Shown: in pieces, positions 60,948 to 64,000 of the stretch | Numbering within the stretch: the first letter of the stretch is position 1 | Layout: each line of letters begins with the position of its first letter | Assembly (NCBI RefSeq): GCF_011764425.1 | Contig: NZ_BLPF01000001.1 | Location: 2,967,001 to 3,031,000, forward strand | Source: Phytohabitans houttuyneae | Lineage (GTDB): Bacteria > Actinomycetota > Actinomycetes > Mycobacteriales > Micromonosporaceae | Direction: 5' to 3' | Length of the DNA: 64,000 bases | Position numbers and translations under genes: made by a program | Notes under the pieces: model-generated | Databases searched by the model: none | Told to the model about the DNA's origin: nothing | Seen by the model: the letters and a program-made list of their open reading frames with translations, nothing else

Positions 60948-61832
60948 TCAGGCCACCGTGACCGGACGCTTTTCGCGCAGGGCGATATCGCCCGCTTCCA
61001 GAACGGCCACGACCTCCCGCCCGAAGCCGACGTCGCACGGATCGGGGCCGCCCCGCAGCAGCCGGTCGATCGCCGCGCCGAAGGCCGACACCGCGCTGCC
61101 CTCCGGTACCGGCATCGACACGACACCGTGCTCGCCGTAGAAGTCGGTGTCGCGCAGCATCGCACCGACCGGCGCGTCAAGCGTCAGGGACGCGGTCGTG
61201 ACCGGGCCACCGGTGTGCCGCAGCGTCAGGTGGGTCGTGTCGCGCGGGCCGGCAACCGCGCTCACCTCGGCGACCGGCCCGAGCACCGGCAGCACCACGG
61301 AGAGCACGTGCGGGCCGATGTCCCACAGCGCGCCGCGCTCGCGCCGCCAGGCCGAGGCGCCGTACGGGCTGCCGGGCTGGAAGATCGAGGCGAACTGGGT
61401 CACCCGCGCGCCGAGCCACCCGCCGGTCGCGGCCGTCTCCTCGACGAACCGCACGATGTTGTCCCGGAAACGGTTGGTGAAGAAGACCACCGAGGAGAGG
61501 TCGCGCTCGCGGACCGCCGCGACGATCCGGTCGGCCGAGGCGGTGTCGACAGCCACCGGCTTGTCCAGCAGCAGGTGCTTGCCCGCGGTGGCCGCTCGCA
61601 GGGCCAGCTCGGCCTGCACGTGCGGCGGCAGCGCGATCGACACGGCGTCCACTTCGGACAGCAGGGCGTCGAGGTCGGTGTACGGGGTGGCGCCGTACCG
61701 CCCGGCGAGCGCCGCCGCCTTCGCGCCGTCACGGCCCCACACCGCCACGAGCTCCGCGCCCGGGTGTGCGGCAAGCGCCGCGCCCTGTGTCTCCGCCGCC
61801 CAGTGACCGGTGCCGAGCAGCCCGAATCTCAT
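60948..61832 (-). CDS. Gfo/Idh/MocA-family oxidoreductase
   Basis: The 294-residue protein has an N-terminal Rossmann fold (FGLLGTGHWAAETQGAALAA), the HLLLDKPVAVD signature with the conserved EKP-like Lys (here DKP), and an alpha/beta C-terminal domain with GALWDIGPHVLSVVLPVLG. Members use NAD(P) on sugars, inositols or bile pigments. The substrate is unknown. ATG 61832 is preferred; GTG 61838 is in frame. It lies 10 bases downstream of the MFS gene and may share its transcript. Confidence 0.9.
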   Translation of the reverse strand: MRFGLLGTGHWAAETQGAALAAHPGAELVAVWGRDGAKAAALAGRYGATPYTDLDALLSEVDAVSIALPPHVQAELALRAATAGKHLLLDKPVAVDTASADRIVAAVRERDLSSVVFFTNRFRDNIVRFVEETAATGGWLGARVTQFASIFQPGSPYGASAWRRERGALWDIGPHVLSVVLPVLGPVAEVSAVAGPRDTTHLTLRHTGGPVTTASLTLDAPVGAMLRDTDFYGEHGVVSMPVPEGSAVSAFGAAIDRLLRGGPDPCDVGFGREVVAVLEAGDIALREKRPVTVA

Positions 61833-61842
61833 GCCCACATGA

Positions 61843-63024
61843 TCACACTACGGGCTCCCGCGCGGCGGGCGGCCGGAGCGCCGCGGCTGTGCCCGCCACG
61901 AAGAGTGCGAGCACGACCGGGATGCCCAGCGCGACCGGCAGGCTCGTCACCTCCGCCACGCCGCCGATCAGCACCGGGCCGGTGAGGAAGCCGGCGTACC
62001 CCATGCTGGCCACGCGGGCCAGCGCCCGGCCGGCGCGGGCCGGGTTGCGGTTGCCGGCGGCCGAGAAGACCTGCGGCGCGATGCAGGACAGGCCGGCGCC
62101 CAGGCACCCGAACCCGATCACGCCGGCGACCGGGTGGCCGATGAGCAGCGCGACGCCGAGGCCGGTGGCGGCGAGCAGGCCGCAGCCGCGCACCAGGCGG
62201 ACCGGGCCGAGCGCCGCGGCGAGCCGGTCGCCGACCAGCCGGCCACCGGTCATGCCGATCGAAAACGCCGCGTACGCCGCGGCGGCGAAGCCTGGCGAGC
62301 TGCCCAGGCTCTCGCGCAGGTAGACAGTGCTCCAGTCGGCCGCGGCGCCCTCGCCGACGAGGCAGCAGTACGCGAGCACGCCGAGGAACAGCACGCCGGA
62401 CATCGGCCCCGTGCCCGAACCGCCGGACGCTGCCTGCGGGGCCGGCCCGCCGAGCGACGGCGCCCGCCACGCCACCGACCAGGCCGCCAGCGCCGCGGCC
62501 AGTGCTCCCACCGCCAGGAACGTGACGTCCGGTGCCACGCCGCCGTACGCGAAGAGGCCGCCGATCGCCGCGCCGAGGAAACCGCCGACGCTGTACACGG
62601 CGTGGAAGGAGGACATGATCGGGCGACCCCAGGCCCGCTCGACCTCGACCGCGCTCGCGTTCATCGCGATGTTGAGCGAGCCGTGGATAGTGCCGAAGAG
62701 GAAGAGCGCGGCGGCCAGCAGCACGAGGTCGCCGGCGAGCGCGGGCAGCACGAGCGCCGCACCCTCGGCGAACGCCACCGGCGTCGTGACCCGCTGGCTC
62801 CCCCAGCGGTCGACCACCCGGCCCATCGCCTGCATGCCGGTGATCGCACCGGCCGCGAAGACCAGCAGGCCCACGCTGAGCTGCCCGTCGCTGAGCGAGA
62901 GGTCCTGCTTGATCGCCGGGATGCGCGCGGTCCAGGTGCCCAGCGCGGTGCCGAAGAGCAGGAAGAGCAGCGACGTCGAGACCCGTGCCCGGCGGAGCGC
63001 GGCACGGTCCTCGGTCAATGTCAT
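61843..63024 (-). CDS. MFS transporter
   Basis: The 393-residue protein has about twelve membrane helices, with the MFS loop motif GRVVDRWGSQRV between helices 2 and 3 and a GGRLVGDRLAAALG repeat in the second half. The pattern TARIPAIKQDLSLSDGQLSV near the start is typical of the YbjJ/FucP-like branch. A sugar or sugar-derivative substrate would suit the linked Gfo/Idh/MocA enzyme (inference). Confidence 0.9.
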   Translation of the reverse strand: MTLTEDRAALRRARVSTSLLFLLFGTALGTWTARIPAIKQDLSLSDGQLSVGLLVFAAGAITGMQAMGRVVDRWGSQRVTTPVAFAEGAALVLPALAGDLVLLAAALFLFGTIHGSLNIAMNASAVEVERAWGRPIMSSFHAVYSVGGFLGAAIGGLFAYGGVAPDVTFLAVGALAAALAAWSVAWRAPSLGGPAPQAASGGSGTGPMSGVLFLGVLAYCCLVGEGAAADWSTVYLRESLGSSPGFAAAAYAAFSIGMTGGRLVGDRLAAALGPVRLVRGCGLLAATGLGVALLIGHPVAGVIGFGCLGAGLSCIAPQVFSAAGNRNPARAGRALARVASMGYAGFLTGPVLIGGVAEVTSLPVALGIPVVLALFVAGTAAALRPPAAREPVV

Positions 63025-63051
63025 AGGGCAGGCTAGCGCTTGACGCCGGCT

Positions 63052-63834
63052 CTACTTGCCCTTGCCGGCCTTGCGCTTGCGGGTCTTGCCCTTGCGCTTG
63101 CCGGTGAACCGCTGGGTGACCAGCAGCGCCTCGTGCGCCTCGGCAGCGGCGGCGCGCGCCTCGCCGGCCATCGCCCGCGACTGCGCCTCCGCGTCCCACA
63201 GCGCCTCGGCCGCCTGCCGGGCGACGAGGGCTGCCCGCTCGTACGCCCGCCGCGCGGCGAGCTCCTCGGCCCGCAGGTGGTCGGCGCGCCGCTCGCGCTC
63301 CTCGACGTCGGGGTCCCAGTCGCCGGCCTGGCGCCACACCGCGCGCAGCTCGTCGACCGACAGCTCACCGCGCCGGTACGCCGCGAGCGCGGCCCGCGAG
63401 ACGTCGCGCTGGCGCTCGGTGTCGGCGCCCTCGACGTCGCCCGCCGCGACAAGCTCCAGATCGACCGTGGCCGGCACGTCCTGCCCCGCTCGCTCGGTGC
63501 GCGCGGCCTGCGCCTCCCGCCAGGCACCCTGGTACGCGAAGCCGGCCTCCTCCTGCGCCCGCCACGCCTCCTCGCGGTCCGCCTCGGCATTGGCCAGCCG
63601 CTCGCGCGCCTCGATCGCGGCCGCGGCGGCCAGCCCGGCCACCGCGTGGGCGTGGCCGGCGTGCCTGGCCAGCTCGCGGGCTGCGGCGCTGAGCTTGGCG
63701 GGGTCGGGGCGCGGCTGGCGGCGCGGGCGCTCGGCGATCGCGGCCAGGACCAGCATCCCGAACACGACAGAGCCAGCGATCACCATCAGCGCGGAAACGG
63801 CGGTCAACTCCACGAGGGCCTCCCCGGTGACCAT
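63052..63834 (-). CDS. Single-span coiled-coil protein with Lys/Arg tail
   Basis: The 260-residue protein has one N-terminal membrane helix (about 12-33), then a long Ala/Glu/Arg-rich helical region (about 45-235) with heptad character, and a strongly basic tail (TGKRKGKTRKRKAGKGK) that could bind nucleic acid or polyanionic cell-wall polymers. A SHOCT-like stretch (RGELSVDELRAVWRQAG) occurs in the middle. No known domain is evident. It stands 27 bases upstream of the MFS gene. Confidence 0.7.
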   Translation of the reverse strand: MVTGEALVELTAVSALMVIAGSVVFGMLVLAAIAERPRRQPRPDPAKLSAAARELARHAGHAHAVAGLAAAAAIEARERLANAEADREEAWRAQEEAGFAYQGAWREAQAARTERAGQDVPATVDLELVAAGDVEGADTERQRDVSRAALAAYRRGELSVDELRAVWRQAGDWDPDVEERERRADHLRAEELAARRAYERAALVARQAAEALWDAEAQSRAMAGEARAAAAEAHEALLVTQRFTGKRKGKTRKRKAGKGK

Positions 63835-63910
63835 CGACCAACGTCAACTATAGGCGCCGGGTGCCCGATCCGTCACCGCACAGCCGGTCCGACATTGGCC
63901 CACCACACCC

Positions 63911-63929
63911 CTACTACCGCCGTTAGTAG
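63911..63929. promoter_or_regulatory. Inverted repeat CTACTA-N7-TAGTAG
   Basis: The six-base arms lie 10 bases before the GTG of the last, partial gene. TACTA/TAGTA palindromes of this kind are typical of BlaI/MecI-family operators in actinobacteria, so the gene may belong to such a regulon. Confidence 0.45.
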
Positions 63930-63938
63930 AGTGTCGGC

Positions 63939-64000
63939 GTGAACGACATCCTCGGGTGGATCGTGACGGTCGCCGCACTGGCCGTCGCGCTGTTCTGTCT
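63939..64000 (+). CDS. Membrane protein, N-terminal part only (partial)
   Basis: A GTG at 63939 opens a frame reading NDILGWIVTVAALAVALF to the window edge, a single hydrophobic helix starting at once. No family can be named from 20 residues. The upstream CTACTA/TAGTAG repeat suggests repressor control. Confidence 0.5.
   Translation, partial: MNDILGWIVTVAALAVALFC

Noticed and set aside
1-64000. tRNA or rRNA genes, integrase, transposase, prophage or plasmid origin
   Set aside because: I looked for TTCGA-type T-loops with flanking acceptor stems, and for integrase, transposase or structural phage motifs in the protein frames. I found none I could support.

Overview
The window is about 64 kb of very GC-rich DNA with dense, mostly G/C-ending codons, many GTG starts and many ATGA/GTGA-type overlaps. 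Gene content points to a filamentous actinobacterium, most likely of the Micromonosporaceae: paired XRE-DUF5753/DUF397 genes, WYL regulators, five NarL-type two-component systems, four ECF sigma loci (one apparently frameshifted), an RskA anti-sigma factor and DUF6220 and SHOCT proteins. The family-level placement is an inference from gene content. I see no rRNA, tRNA, CRISPR array, integrase or intact insertion sequence.

Layout. 0-9 kb: tail of a LacI-type regulator, a DUF4239 membrane protein, a frameshifted secreted beta-propeller-like protein, a SHOCT protein, a large secreted subtilase with a LuxR-type neighbour, and a SigJ-like ECF factor. 9-18 kb: a MacB/FtsX-type ABC exporter divergent from a histidine kinase/response regulator pair, a membrane multicopper oxidase with a DUF6220 partner, and a second kinase/regulator pair. 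18-27 kb: an ECF42-type sigma factor, two WYL regulators (one divergent from an intact epoxide hydrolase, the other from a fragment of one), hydrolases, and a MocR regulator with a cluster of operator half-sites. 27-39 kb: 6-phosphogluconate dehydrogenase, an S1C-type protease, a CtpE-like P-type ATPase between a response regulator and its probable kinase, an XRE/DUF397 pair, an ABC exporter with a broken permease, and an HRP1-like CBS protein. 39-50 kb: VOC/MarR pair, an RNA methylase, a sigK/rskA-type pair (sigma gene frameshifted), two tandem Hsp70-like genes, a fourth kinase/regulator pair, and an Erm 23S rRNA methyltransferase with a candidate leader peptide and attenuator. 50-56 kb: a compact operon of ECF sigma factor, small beta-domain protein, cytoplasmic subtilase and TPR-CHAT protease. 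56-64 kb: STAS protein, fifth kinase/regulator pair with an ABC-2 exporter, a ClpP-like protein lacking catalytic residues, an oxidoreductase, an MFS transporter and a coiled-coil membrane protein.

The best candidate for a little-described system is the sigma/subtilase/CHAT operon at 50.7-55.9 kb: two cytoplasmic proteases of different clans under a dedicated sigma factor, a layout that suggests a proteolytic stress, death or defence circuit. Second is the tandem Hsp70-like pair at 43-46 kb, in which one actin-fold ATPase looks degenerate and both proteins end in, or carry, a lipoyl-like module. A palindrome with a GAC-N4-GTC core recurs at three NarL-regulator-linked promoters, including that of the HRP1-like gene, which suggests a DosR-like regulon. 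Four genes show apparent single-base deletions, so base-level accuracy of the assembly should be checked before calling them broken.
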